Source: CALAED01 sp937891035
GTDB lineage: Bacteria; Actinomycetota; Actinomycetes; Streptosporangiales; Streptosporangiaceae
DNA length: 39,015 nucleotides
Direction of reading: 5' to 3'
Assembly (NCBI GenBank): GCA_035642125.1
Contig: DASQSZ010000271.1
Span: 1-39,015, forward strand
The notes beneath the pieces are model-generated. The model was not told where the DNA came from. It saw only the letters and a list, made by a program, of their open reading frames with translations, and made no database searches. The first letter of the stretch is position 1. Every line of letters starts with the position of its first letter. The translations under genes were made by a program, and so were the position numbers. Shown here piece by piece: positions 7,563 to 17,443 of the stretch.

Positions 7563-8333
7563 TCAGGGATCTGTCGCGTCCGATCCCGATCCGGCCTGGG
7601 CTCCCTCGGACAACCCGCTGGTCGCCGTCCGCACGATCTCCGCCAGCCGCCGGTGGTGCGCGCCCGGCCAATAGACGCGGCCGCAGCCCGTGCAGCGGGC
7701 GAACGTGTCGTACGTACGGCGAGTGCCGGGCCGCAGCAGGTGCTCGACGTCGATCTTGGGGACCGGCGCCAGCGTCTCGTTGCACGCCGTACACCGGGTC
7801 CACGGGGCCAGCGGCGGCGCGAAGCGGTCGAGCACGTCGGCGAGTTGCCGGTCAGGGCGATCGCCGCGGACGTAGCCGCCGAGCCACAGCGATCGCCGGC
7901 GCAGCAGCCCCTTGTCCTTGGTCAACAGCACCCGCCGCTCCGCGTTGGCCTGCGCGATCAGCGCGTCGTCGTCCATGTCGTTGCGGTAGGCGGTGTCCAG
8001 GCCGACCAGTCGCAGCCGACGGGCGAGTGCGCCGAGGTGGACGTCGAGGATGAACCGCGGCGACCCGGTCGGCCCCGGCAGCTCCTGTGGCCGGGCGACC
8101 GCGGCGACGTAGGCGTCATCGCCGTCGGCCGGCCGGTACGAAGGGCCGACCGCGCGGCCGTCCACGACGAGCCGCCCGACCTCGGGCAGCGGGACGCCGC
8201 AGGCCTCGATCACGTGCCCGAGCGTCGACGTCCCGTCCACCGGGACCCGCACCCGCACGGGCGCCCGCCGGTCCCGCGGCGCGAGGAACACGCGCAGCTC
8301 GGCGGCGAAATGAAGCGTTACCCGCCAGTCCAT
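7563..8333 (-). CDS. Mut7-C RNase-domain protein with N-terminal ubiquitin-like domain
   Basis: The protein has 256 residues. Residues 1-85 look like the Mut7-C ubiquitin-like (beta-grasp) domain: VTLHFAAELRVFLAPRDRRA followed by TSTLGHVIEACGVPLPEVG. Residues 95-245 are the Mut7-C PIN-like RNase domain. It contains FILDVHLGALARRLRLVGLD, then TAYRNDMDDDALIAQANAER and RVLLTKDKGLL, with acidic Asp residues in the PIN positions. It ends in a four-cysteine zinc ribbon (CTACNETL and CTGCGRVYWPG). The start ATG at 8333 has GGAG only two bases away, so it could be a few codons off. The family is widespread in bacteria and its RNA target is not known to me. Confidence 0.88.
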   Translation of the reverse strand: MDWRVTLHFAAELRVFLAPRDRRAPVRVRVPVDGTSTLGHVIEACGVPLPEVGRLVVDGRAVGPSYRPADGDDAYVAAVARPQELPGPTGSPRFILDVHLGALARRLRLVGLDTAYRNDMDDDALIAQANAERRVLLTKDKGLLRRRSLWLGGYVRGDRPDRQLADVLDRFAPPLAPWTRCTACNETLAPVPKIDVEHLLRPGTRRTYDTFARCTGCGRVYWPGAHHRRLAEIVRTATSGLSEGAQAGSGSDATDP

Positions 8334-8353
8334 CTCTCCAGCATGCCAACGTC

Positions 8354-9277
8354 TCAGGACGGGACGTGCGGGAGGACCTCCGCGCCCAGCAGCCGTACGT
8401 GGTCGGTGTCGTGGATGTCGAAGATGTGGAAGTACAGCGTGTCCACGCCCGCGGCGGCGAGTTCGGCGATCCGGTCGACGACCAGCGGGGGCGTCCCGCA
8501 TGCCGCCGCTTCGCGCAACGCCGGGGAGCGGATCGATACCGCGCGCCGGTCGGCCTCCGCCTTGTCGGCGCCGCAGGCGACCGGGATCACGTAGGACAGC
8601 CGGGCGGTCGCCGGGTCCCGGCCGATCTTCTCGCACGCCGCGCGGAACCGCGCGAACCGCTCCGCCAGTCCCTGCCCGAACGCCGCGTTGTACTCATCGG
8701 CGAATCGGGCGGCCAGTGCCGGGGTGCGGCGCGGACCCGCGCCGCCGACGATGATCGGCGGATGCGGGGACTGCACGGGGCGCGGCGGGTTGACGCAGTC
8801 GTCCAGCCGGAAGTGCTTGCCGGCGAAGCTGAACGACTCGCCGGGCGGAGTGCGCCACAGCCCCGTGATGATCGTCAGCTGTTCCTCAAGCCGGTCGAAC
8901 CGGTCCTTCAGCGACGGAAACGGGATGCCGAGGCTCTGGTGTTCGCGTTCGTACCAGGCCGCGCCGAGCCCGAGCTCGACCCGCCCGCCGCTCATCGCGT
9001 CGGCCGTGGCGACCGTGGTGGCGAGCACGCCCGGCAGCCGGAAGGTACTGGCCGTCAGCAAGGTGCCCAGCCGCACCCGGCTCGTGTCTCGGGCCAGCCC
9101 GGCCAGGGTGGTCCAGGAGTCGGTCGGCCGGTAGCCGGTGTCCTCACGCTCCACCCCGAGGTAATGGTCTGAGCGGAAGAACGCGTCGAAACCAGCCTCC
9201 TCGGTGGCTCGGGCAAGCGCCAGGATCTGGTCGTACGTGCCACCGTGCAGCGGTTCCAACAGCAGCCGGACTCTCAT
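8354..9277 (-). CDS. LLM-class F420-dependent oxidoreductase
   Basis: The protein has 307 residues with a luciferase-like (beta/alpha)8 barrel. It starts MRVRLLLEPLHGGTYDQI, then has ATEEAGFDAFFRSDHYLG, the typical first-strand region. Further blocks are LGTLLTASTFRLPGVLA, AMSGGRVELGLGAAWYEREH (the classic GR-x-E-LGLGAGW motif) and PPIIVGGAGPRRTPALAARF. The closest type is the actinobacterial F420-dependent group, which reduces or oxidises small organic substrates with coenzyme F420; FMN use cannot be excluded. ATG 9277 has GGAGG seven bases upstream. The Mut7-C gene follows 20 bases downstream, suggesting a shared message. It is divergent from the acetoacetyl-CoA synthetase gene across a 395-base gap. 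Confidence 0.88.
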   Translation of the reverse strand: MRVRLLLEPLHGGTYDQILALARATEEAGFDAFFRSDHYLGVEREDTGYRPTDSWTTLAGLARDTSRVRLGTLLTASTFRLPGVLATTVATADAMSGGRVELGLGAAWYEREHQSLGIPFPSLKDRFDRLEEQLTIITGLWRTPPGESFSFAGKHFRLDDCVNPPRPVQSPHPPIIVGGAGPRRTPALAARFADEYNAAFGQGLAERFARFRAACEKIGRDPATARLSYVIPVACGADKAEADRRAVSIRSPALREAAACGTPPLVVDRIAELAAAGVDTLYFHIFDIHDTDHVRLLGAEVLPHVPS

Positions 9278-9672
9278 CGCCCACCTCCGGGATACTCCGC
9301 AAAAGCGTGGGCAACCGGAACAAGATGTGTCAAGATCACCTGCCGCAGGGTGGGAGACGGATGCGATTCGGCCCGTTTCGCCGCCGCCGCGACCGGCTTT
9401 CCGGCGCGCTCGCCGCCGGCCGCTTTCGTTTGCCCTGCTGCCGGGACCAGGGCGTGCGGATATTGTGCAGGAGGGCCGTACTGTGCCGGCGCGGCTCCCC
9501 GGCGGCACGCCGCGGCAGACGTTCCGGCACCATAGGTCGGCGAGTGATGTGACGGGCGTGCGACAAAGCGTCCGACTTCACCCTTCCGTAACGGGCGCGC
9601 ATGCGCGATTGTCGTAACAGACCAGATCAAGACCCCAGCTCACGGCAAAGCGGCAGGAGGACGAACCGCGCC
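9278..9672. other. 395-base divergent intergenic region before the carboxylase block
   Basis: It separates the minus-strand oxidoreductase from the plus-strand acetoacetyl-CoA synthetase. Short open frames exist on both strands but are Arg-rich, lack recognisable domains and look like GC artefacts. A perfect 12-bp palindrome CGCGCATGCGCG lies at 9596-9607. It is flanked by CCGTAACG and GTCGTAAC and sits about 65 bases before the start codon. This is a plausible operator for the block. No clear -10/-35 pair was identified. Confidence 0.5.
9596..9607. promoter_or_regulatory. 12-bp palindrome upstream of the carboxylase block, possible operator
   Basis: CGCGCATGCGCG is self-complementary. It lies 66 bases before the ATG of the first gene of the block and is bracketed by GTAAC-containing sequences (CCGTAACG and GTCGTAAC). 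GC-rich palindromes arise easily by chance here, so this is only a candidate. Confidence 0.3.
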
Positions 9673-11703
9673 ATGATCGAGCGAGCGGCGGCGACCGGCC
9701 CGGATTCCAGCCAGGTTGACGAGGGCGAACTGCTGTGGACACCAAGCCCCGATCAGGTGGCGTACGCGAACGTGACCGCGTTCACGAAATGGCTCGAGGA
9801 GCACCGCGGGCTGCGCTTCCCCGACTACCACGCGCTGTGGCGCTGGTCGGTTGACGATCTCGAGGCCTTCTGGGGCGCTGTTTGGGACTTCTTCGGCATT
9901 GAGGCGTCCCGGCCCTACACCAGGGTGCTCGGCCGCCGTGCTATGCCGGGCGCCGAGTGGTTCCCCGGCGCCCGCCTCAACTACGCGCAGCATTTCCTGC
10001 GCGGCGAGCGGCCGGGGACCGACGCGCTGATGTTCCGCGGCGAGACGACACCGCTGCTCGGCGTCCCTTGGGAGGAGTTGGCCGGGCAGGTCCGCGTCCT
10101 CGCCACCCGGCTGCGCGCGATGGGGGTCCGGCCGGGCGACCGGGTCGTCTCCTACCTGCCGAACATCCCGCAGACGGTGATCGCGATGCTCGCCACGACC
10201 AGCATCGGCGCCGTGTGGGCCAGTTGCTCTCCCGACTTCGGCTGGCGCGGCGTGCTCGACCGGTTCCAGCAGCTCACGCCCAAGGTCTTGTTCTGCGTCG
10301 ACGGCTACCGCTACGGCGGAAAGGGCTTCGACCGGCGCGGCGAGCTGCGCGAGATCATCGGGGCGCTCGACGGCCTGGAGCACGTCGTCTATCTGCCCTA
10401 CCTCGACCCCTCCGCCGCCCCGCCGGTACCTCGCGCCGTGCCGTGGGACGCGCTGCTCGACCACCCGCCGGTGCCGGCGGAGACGTTCGAGTTCGAACAG
10501 GTCGCCTTCGACCATCCGCTGTGGATCTTGTTCTCGTCCGGCACCACGGGCCTGCCGAAGGCGATCGTGCACGGCCACGGCGGCATCCTGCTCGAGCAGA
10601 TGATGCTGCAGAGCTTCCACATGGACCTGCACCCCGGCGACCGGGCGTTCTTCTTCACCACCACCGGCTGGATGATGTGGAACTTCATCGTCAGCGCGCC
10701 GCTCATCGGAGTCTGTCCGCTGCTGTACGACGGCAACCCGGCCCATCCGGACCCCGGCGTGCTGTGGGAGCTGGCGGCCGAGACCGGCGCCACGCTGTTC
10801 GGCGCCAGCCCCAGCTACGTCGAGCTGATGAAAAAGGCCGGGGTCGTGCCGGGCAAGACGTACGACCTGTCGCGGCTGCGCACGATCCTGCCCGCGGGTT
10901 CGCCGGTGTCGGCCGAGGTCACGGCCTGGTTCTACCGCAACGTCAAGGCGGACCTTTGGGTCGCCACGGGCAGCGGCGGCACCGAGTTCTGCTGCGGTCT
11001 CGTCGGCGGGGTGCCCACGCTGCCGGTGTACGCGGGCGAGATCCAGGCGCGGTCGCTCGGCGTCGCGGCGTACGCCTTCAACGAGCGCGGCGAGAGCGTC
11101 GTCGACGAGCTGGGCGAGCTCGTCATCACCGAACCGATGCCGTCGATGCCGGTGCGGCTGTGGGGCGATGAGGACGACCGGCTCTACCGCGTAACGTACT
11201 TCGACGACTTTCCCGGCGTGTGGCGGCAGGGCGACTTTTTCCGGATCAACAAGCGCGGCGGCTGCTTCGTGCTCGGCCGCTCGGACGCCACGTTGAACCG
11301 GCATGGCGTGCGCATCGGCACCGCCGAGATCTATCGGACGCTCGCCCAGCTGGAGGAGATCGACGACGCTCTCATCGTCAACCTCGACCTGCCGGACGGC
11401 GGCTTCTACATGCCGCTGTTCGTCGAGCTGCGGCCGGGGTTGCGCCTCGACGAGGCCCTCGAGCGGCGCATCCGCGACCGGCTGCGGCACGATTACACGC
11501 CGCGACACGTACCCGACAAGATCATCCAGGTGCCCGCCATCCCCACGACTTTGACGGGTAAGAAGCTGGAAGTGCCGGTGCGCAAGATCCTGGTGGGCGC
11601 GCCGGCGGAGACCGCGGCCAACCGCAACGCGATGGCCAACCCAGACGCGCTCGACTTCTTCGTCGACTACGCGCAGCGAAATGAGGATTACTCGATGGGC
11701 TGA
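9673..11703 (+). CDS. Acetoacetyl-CoA synthetase (acetoacetate-CoA ligase)
   Basis: The product is 676 residues from ATG 9673 (AGGAGG is 12 bases upstream, rather far). It activates acetoacetate with ATP and CoA to acetoacetyl-CoA, AMP and PPi. Motifs of the ANL superfamily are the P-loop FSSGTTGLPKAIVHGHGG near residue 288, PAGSPVSAEVTAWFYRN and WRQGDFFRINKRGG. The C-terminal TLTGKKLEVPVRKI holds the catalytic Lys near residue 626. The N-terminal block (YANVTAFTKWLEEH, WSVDDLEAFWGAVWDFF) and the length fit the acetoacetyl-CoA rather than the acetyl-CoA synthetase subfamily. The next gene starts 20 bases after its stop. Its presence at the head of a carboxylase block argues that the block produces acetoacetate. 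Confidence 0.93.
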   Translation: MIERAAATGPDSSQVDEGELLWTPSPDQVAYANVTAFTKWLEEHRGLRFPDYHALWRWSVDDLEAFWGAVWDFFGIEASRPYTRVLGRRAMPGAEWFPGARLNYAQHFLRGERPGTDALMFRGETTPLLGVPWEELAGQVRVLATRLRAMGVRPGDRVVSYLPNIPQTVIAMLATTSIGAVWASCSPDFGWRGVLDRFQQLTPKVLFCVDGYRYGGKGFDRRGELREIIGALDGLEHVVYLPYLDPSAAPPVPRAVPWDALLDHPPVPAETFEFEQVAFDHPLWILFSSGTTGLPKAIVHGHGGILLEQMMLQSFHMDLHPGDRAFFFTTTGWMMWNFIVSAPLIGVCPLLYDGNPAHPDPGVLWELAAETGATLFGASPSYVELMKKAGVVPGKTYDLSRLRTILPAGSPVSAEVTAWFYRNVKADLWVATGSGGTEFCCGLVGGVPTLPVYAGEIQARSLGVAAYAFNERGESVVDELGELVITEPMPSMPVRLWGDEDDRLYRVTYFDDFPGVWRQGDFFRINKRGGCFVLGRSDATLNRHGVRIGTAEIYRTLAQLEEIDDALIVNLDLPDGGFYMPLFVELRPGLRLDEALERRIRDRLRHDYTPRHVPDKIIQVPAIPTTLTGKKLEVPVRKILVGAPAETAANRNAMANPDALDFFVDYAQRNEDYSMG

Positions 11704-11723
11704 CCCACCCGTTGGAGGCGGCG

Positions 11724-13553
11724 ATGGACCAGACCGGAAATGCCGGGACGACAGCACGTGCCTTCCCACTGCCGTCGGAGATCACCGATGTGCCCGGCGC
11801 CGAGGGCTGGCGCTCGATGTATCCCTACTTCACCCGCTTCCAACCGGAGGACGACCAGCGCTTCTGGTTCTACAACGCCATGCACTTCCCCGAGCCGATG
11901 CCGGCCTTTGACGTCATCACGGCCGAGGTCCCCTACACCGCGATCGGCGCGAACACCGCGCGGGTATTCTCCTTCCCGACGACACTCGGCATCGAGCACC
12001 GGATCGTCAACGGCCGGGTCTACATCACGGCGATCCCGGTCCTGGATCCGGCCGAGGTCGAGCGCCGGGCGGCCGACTTCGCCCGGCGCGCCGGCATCTA
12101 CTACGAGAACTGGGACCGTCTCTACGAGGGCTGGAAGACGCGCATGCGGGCGCTGATCGACGAGATCGAGTCGATCGAGATCCCCGCCCTGCCCGACCTT
12201 GAGGACATCGCCGTCGTCGAGAACTCCACCGGCGTGGCGCAAAACCATTACGTGCGCGAGAACTATCATCGCTGCCTCGACCTCTACTCGAAGATGTGGC
12301 ACCACCACACCGAGTTCCTCATGCTCGGGTACGGCGCGTACGTGGTCTTCTTCGAGTTCTGCAAGAAGGCCTTTCCGGAGATCCCCGACCAGACCGTCGC
12401 CCGCATGGTGGCCGGCATCGACGTGATCATGTACCGGCCGGACGAGGAGCTCAAACGGCTGGCCCGGCTCGCCGTCGACGCGGGCGTCGACGACCTGTTC
12501 ACCGAGGGCACCGACCCCGCCTCGATCCTGGAGGCGCTGCGCTCCCGCGGCGCGGCCGGCGCGCGCTGGCTGGCCGGGCTCGACGAGGCGCGCGATCCGT
12601 GGTTCCACGTCTCGACCGGCGACGGCTTCTACCACCACCACCGAAGCTGGAACGAGGACCTGACCGTGCCGTTCGCCGCGCTCCCCCGCTACATCGCGCT
12701 GGTGCGCGCCGGCGAGAGCCTGGAGCGTCCCACCGATGAACTCAAGCGCGAGCGCGACCGCATCGTGGCCGAATACCGCGAGTTGCTCACGTCCGACGAT
12801 GAGCGCGCCGCCTTCGACCAGATGCTGGGCCTGTGCCGGGTCGTCTTCCCTTACGTCGAAGATCACAAGTTCTACTGCGAGCACTGGTTCACGACGCGGT
12901 TCTTCCAGAAGATCCGGCGGTTCGGCGAGCTGCTCCACCGCTTCGGCGTGCTGGCCGACGCCGATGACGTCTTCCACCTGCACCACACCGAGGTCGACCA
13001 GGCGCTCACCGACGTGATGCTGGCCTGGGCGGCGGGCGGCGCCGTGCTCGGCGGCGCGCACTTCCAGCCGATCATCGCCGAGCGCAGGAGCATGCTCGAC
13101 AAGCTGCGGGACTGGTCGCCGCCACCCGCCCTCGGCCCGGTGCCCGAGGCCCTCAACGACCCGGCCGTGAAGATGCTGTGGGGCGTCACCGCTCAGACCC
13201 TCGAGGCCTGGTCGAGTGAGATCGTCGACGAGCTTGAGATCCACGGCTACGCCGCCTCTCCCGGCGTGGTCGAGGGCACCGCCCGGGTACTGCGCGACGT
13301 CAACCAGATCGGCGAGCTACGCGACGGCGAGATCCTCGTCTGCCCCGTCACCGCCCCGAGCTGGGGACCGGTGTTCGGCAAGATCAAGGCGGCCGTCTCC
13401 GACATCGGCGGCACCATGTCCCACGCCGCCATCGTCGCCCGCGAGTACGGCATGCCGGCCGTCGTCGGCACCGGCCACGCCACCAAGCGCATCAAGACCG
13501 GCCAGCGCCTGCGCGTCGACGGCGACCGCGGCATCGTCCGTATCCTCGGCTAG
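11724..13553 (+). CDS. PEP-synthase-like phosphohistidine-domain protein (phenylphosphate synthase subunit A-like)
   Basis: The protein has 609 residues. The start ATG at 11724 has GGAGG five bases upstream. The C-terminal 90 residues are a PEP-utilising mobile domain: YAASPGVVEGTARVL, then ILVCPVTAPSWGPVF and GGTMSHAAIVAREYGMPAVV, where His567 is the phosphohistidine. The first 500 residues (MYPYFTRFQPEDDQRFWFYN, many His and aromatic residues) resemble the substrate part of two-subunit enzymes such as the 70-kDa subunit of Thauera phenylphosphate synthase. From memory that subunit is phosphorylated at His569, almost the same position. It lacks an ATP-grasp domain, which is supplied by the protein encoded at 14486. 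I infer transfer of phosphate from His567 to the enol or hydroxyl of a small substrate. It could instead be a PEP synthase variant. Confidence 0.85.
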   Translation: MDQTGNAGTTARAFPLPSEITDVPGAEGWRSMYPYFTRFQPEDDQRFWFYNAMHFPEPMPAFDVITAEVPYTAIGANTARVFSFPTTLGIEHRIVNGRVYITAIPVLDPAEVERRAADFARRAGIYYENWDRLYEGWKTRMRALIDEIESIEIPALPDLEDIAVVENSTGVAQNHYVRENYHRCLDLYSKMWHHHTEFLMLGYGAYVVFFEFCKKAFPEIPDQTVARMVAGIDVIMYRPDEELKRLARLAVDAGVDDLFTEGTDPASILEALRSRGAAGARWLAGLDEARDPWFHVSTGDGFYHHHRSWNEDLTVPFAALPRYIALVRAGESLERPTDELKRERDRIVAEYRELLTSDDERAAFDQMLGLCRVVFPYVEDHKFYCEHWFTTRFFQKIRRFGELLHRFGVLADADDVFHLHHTEVDQALTDVMLAWAAGGAVLGGAHFQPIIAERRSMLDKLRDWSPPPALGPVPEALNDPAVKMLWGVTAQTLEAWSSEIVDELEIHGYAASPGVVEGTARVLRDVNQIGELRDGEILVCPVTAPSWGPVFGKIKAAVSDIGGTMSHAAIVAREYGMPAVVGTGHATKRIKTGQRLRVDGDRGIVRILG

Positions 13554-13711
13554 TGCGGTTAGCCACCCCGCCCTCGCCGCAGGTCTTCCATGCCGGGGTA
13601 AATCAACTCCTAAACGTGATCAAACGCCGCCGTCGATCCTCCTGTCGCGGGTTTCAAGCGCGCCGCTCGGGCATGGCCGCATTTTCGGAACCCGAAATGC
13701 GAGGAGTTGTC

Positions 13712-14290
13712 ATGACCGAGCGTCCGGAGTCGATGCCGGAGAACAACGTCGTCGATCTGCTGCTTCGCCAGCATCAGGAGATCCGCAGGCTGTTCGTAGA
13801 GGTGCAGAACGCGACGGGCGACGCGCGGGTCGCCGCCTTCGACCGGCTCCGCCGCCTCCTCGCGGTGCACGAGACGGCCGAGGAGGAGATCGTCCATCCC
13901 TACGCCCGCCGCGCCATCGACGGCGGCGCCACGATCATCGAAGCCCGGCTGGCGGAGGAGAACGAGGCCAAGACGATGCTGTCACAGCTCGAGGACATCG
14001 ACCCCGGCCGCCCCGAGTTCGACCAGAAGCTGGCCGCGCTGCGCACCGCCGTCATCGAACATGCCGAGCATGAGGAGAAGGAAGAGTTCCCCTACATCGC
14101 CAAGGAGGCGACCGAGCAACAGCTCAAGGGGATGGCCGCCGCGGTGAAGGCCGCCCAGGCGATAGCGCCCACCCATCCGCACCCCGGCGTGGAGTCGCCG
14201 ACCGCCAACCTGCTGACCGGACCGTTCGCGGCGATGCTTGACCGCACTCGGGACGTCGTCAAGCGGATCTCGGGTCGGCAAAAGGGTTGA
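13712..14290 (+). CDS. Hemerythrin-like HHE cation-binding protein
   Basis: The protein has 192 residues from ATG 13712, with GAGGAG six bases upstream. It forms a four-helix hemerythrin/HHE domain. Metal ligands are suggested by His in RQHQEIRRLF, AVHETAEEEIVHPYARR and VIEHAEHEEKEEFPYI, each with adjacent Glu. The C-terminal 50 residues (GMAAAVKAAQAIAPTHPHPG onwards) are a common actinobacterial extension. Such proteins bind a di-iron centre and are linked to oxygen or redox handling. It lies between the two PEP-synthase-like genes with gaps of 158 and 195 bases, so it may have its own promoter. A functional tie to the carboxylase block is possible but unproven. Confidence 0.88.
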   Translation: MTERPESMPENNVVDLLLRQHQEIRRLFVEVQNATGDARVAAFDRLRRLLAVHETAEEEIVHPYARRAIDGGATIIEARLAEENEAKTMLSQLEDIDPGRPEFDQKLAALRTAVIEHAEHEEKEEFPYIAKEATEQQLKGMAAAVKAAQAIAPTHPHPGVESPTANLLTGPFAAMLDRTRDVVKRISGRQKG

Positions 14291-14485
14291 ACGGGTCTGT
14301 CCCGCCCCGCACCGCGCGGAGGCGCGCGACCGCCCCGACCAGCGGCATAATGGACGACACAAACGCATCACTCAACGCAGGGCATTCATCACATCGGGCC
14401 ATTCGCCGTTCGCCTGACTCCTCGGCGCTCTTCCGTTGCGCGCCCGCTTGCGAGATCGTCGTACCAGATGGTCAACGGGAGATCC

Positions 14486-15550
14486 ATGGGCGGTCATCTC
14501 ATCCGCGACTTCGCCGCCATCGGCCGGGCCGACCGGCCGATGGCGGGCGGAAAGGGCGCGAGCCTCGGCGAGCTCACCAGGGCCGGCATCCGGGTGCCGC
14601 CCGGATTCGTGGTGACGACTGCGGCGTACGAGCGCACGCTCGCCTCGATCGACCCCGAGGCGGCGGCCCGCGCCCGGATCGCGGCCCTGCCGCCCGGCGA
14701 CCACGCGGCGGTCGCCCGGGTCACGGCCGGCGTGCGCGCCCGCATCGCGAGCGCGGATCCGCCCGCCCACGTACGGGCCGCGATTATCGACGCGTACCGA
14801 GCCCTCGGGGCCGGCGCGCTCGTCGCCGTACGGTCAAGCGCGACCGGCGAGGACAGCGAGGACGCCAGCTACGCCGGGTTGCAAGACACCTACCTGTGCG
14901 TGCGCGGCGCGGACGAGGTGGTCGACCGCGTCCGCGCCTGCTGGGCCAGCCTCTACAACGATCACTCGGTGATCTATCGGCTGCGGCGCGGGCACGGCGA
15001 GGACGGCCTCGCGATGGCTGTCGTCGTCCAGCGCATGGTCGACCCGCGCTGCGCCGGGGTGATGTTCACGCGCAGCCCGACCACCGGCGACCGCTCGGTG
15101 GTCGCCGTCGAGGCGTGCTGGGGGCTGGGCTCGGCGCTCGTCAGCGGCGACGTCACTCCCGACTCTTACGTCGTCAGCAAGGTGACCGGCGAGATCATCA
15201 AGCGCACCATCTCGGCGAAGCTCCGCGCGCACCGGCGCGACCCTGCCGGTGCCGGGGTGGTGACGACGGACGTGCCCGAGGACCTGCGCACCCGCCCATG
15301 TCTGGACGCCGACGAACTGCGGGCGCTGGTCCGGCTGGCCCGGCGGGTGGAGGACCACTACGGCGCACCCCAGGACATCGAGTGGGCCATCGCCGGGGAC
15401 CTGCCGGCCGGCGCGAACATCGTCGTGCTGCAAAGCCGCCCGGAGACCGTATGGTCCGGCCGCGCCGGCGCGGCGCCGGCGGCCGCGCCGAAGGCCCGGG
15501 CCTTCGACCACGTGCTCGACGCGCTGAGCAACCGGGGGGCCGCGGATTGA
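14486..15550 (+). CDS. PEP/pyruvate-binding ATP-grasp protein (phenylphosphate synthase subunit B-like)
   Basis: The protein has 354 residues from ATG 14486, where GGGAG precedes by four bases; an ATG at 14468 has no ribosome site. It is the stand-alone N-terminal nucleotide-binding domain of PEP synthase/PPDK. Motifs are GGKGASLGELTRAGIRVPPG, AVRSSATGEDSEDASYAGLQ, GVMFTRSPTTGD, DIEWAI and the closing LQSRPETVW. It lacks the swivelling His domain and the pyruvate-binding barrel, so it must act with the 609-residue protein encoded at 11724. This is the same split seen in phenylphosphate synthase (about 70 plus 40 kDa). The expected chemistry is ATP cleaved to AMP and Pi with phosphorylation of the partner His. 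The biotin carrier gene starts inside its stop codon. Confidence 0.88.
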   Translation: MGGHLIRDFAAIGRADRPMAGGKGASLGELTRAGIRVPPGFVVTTAAYERTLASIDPEAAARARIAALPPGDHAAVARVTAGVRARIASADPPAHVRAAIIDAYRALGAGALVAVRSSATGEDSEDASYAGLQDTYLCVRGADEVVDRVRACWASLYNDHSVIYRLRRGHGEDGLAMAVVVQRMVDPRCAGVMFTRSPTTGDRSVVAVEACWGLGSALVSGDVTPDSYVVSKVTGEIIKRTISAKLRAHRRDPAGAGVVTTDVPEDLRTRPCLDADELRALVRLARRVEDHYGAPQDIEWAIAGDLPAGANIVVLQSRPETVWSGRAGAAPAAAPKARAFDHVLDALSNRGAAD

Positions 15551-16041
15551 ACCTCACCGACGACGACGTACGAGACATCCTGCGCCTGCTCGACAGCCTG
15601 CCCTACGCCGAGCTGCGGCTGGAGACCGACAGCTTCCGGCTGTGGCTGCGCCGGACGGGCGACGGCGAGTGGACGCGGGCGACGCAGGTGCTGTCTCCGC
15701 CCGCCGAGGTCGGGCCCGCCGCGGCGGCCGAGCCGGCGGCGGCACCGGCGCCGCCGGCCGCCGCTGACACGGCGGACCGGGCGGGGCCGGCTCGGGAGGG
15801 GCTGCTCGAGGTGCGGGCGCCGCTCCTCGGCACGTTCTACCGGGCGCCGCGGCCGGGTGCGGAGCCGTTCGTCGAGGTCGGCAGCGCCGTTGTGGAAGAC
15901 ACCGTGGTCGGGATCATCGAAACGATGAAGCTCATGAACTCCGTGCCCGCCGGCGTTCGCGGAACGGTCGTCGAGATCTGCGTCGCCAACGTCGAGTTCG
16001 CCGAACGAGACGCCGTGTTGATGTTGGTCGTCCCGGAGTGA
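15547..16041 (+). CDS. Biotin carboxyl carrier protein (AccB-like)
   Basis: The product is 164 residues from a TTG at 15547 that overlaps the previous TGA (TTGA), indicating translational coupling. The N-terminus (NLTDDDVRDILRLLDSLPYA, then LRLETDSFRLWLRR) is the AccB-type helper region. A Pro/Ala-rich hinge covers about residues 52-80. The biotinyl domain follows with VRAPLLGTFYRAPRPGAEPF and the biotin lysine K128 in IIETMKLMNSV. The usual EAMKM is replaced by ETMKL, as in many AccB proteins. It should shuttle carboxybiotin between the biotin carboxylase and carboxyltransferase encoded next. Confidence 0.9.
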   Translation: MNLTDDDVRDILRLLDSLPYAELRLETDSFRLWLRRTGDGEWTRATQVLSPPAEVGPAAAAEPAAAPAPPAAADTADRAGPAREGLLEVRAPLLGTFYRAPRPGAEPFVEVGSAVVEDTVVGIIETMKLMNSVPAGVRGTVVEICVANVEFAERDAVLMLVVPE

Positions 16042-16045
16042 TCTG

Positions 16046-17435
<1,390 letters not shown>

Positions 17436-17443
<8 letters not shown>

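Noticed and set aside
9274..9630. Short open frames on both strands in the 395-base gap before acetoacetyl-CoA synthetase
   Set aside because: No convincing ribosome site, low-complexity Arg/Ala content and overlap with each other; more likely a promoter region.
9640..11769. A 709-codon minus-strand open frame antisense to acetoacetyl-CoA synthetase, and similar long antisense frames opposite the P450/aminotransferase, PEP-synthase-like, biotin carboxylase and carboxyltransferase genes
   Set aside because: Very Arg/His/Val/Gly-rich sequence with no domain motif. Long antisense frames are expected in high-GC coding DNA, and the plus strand carries unmistakable enzyme families.
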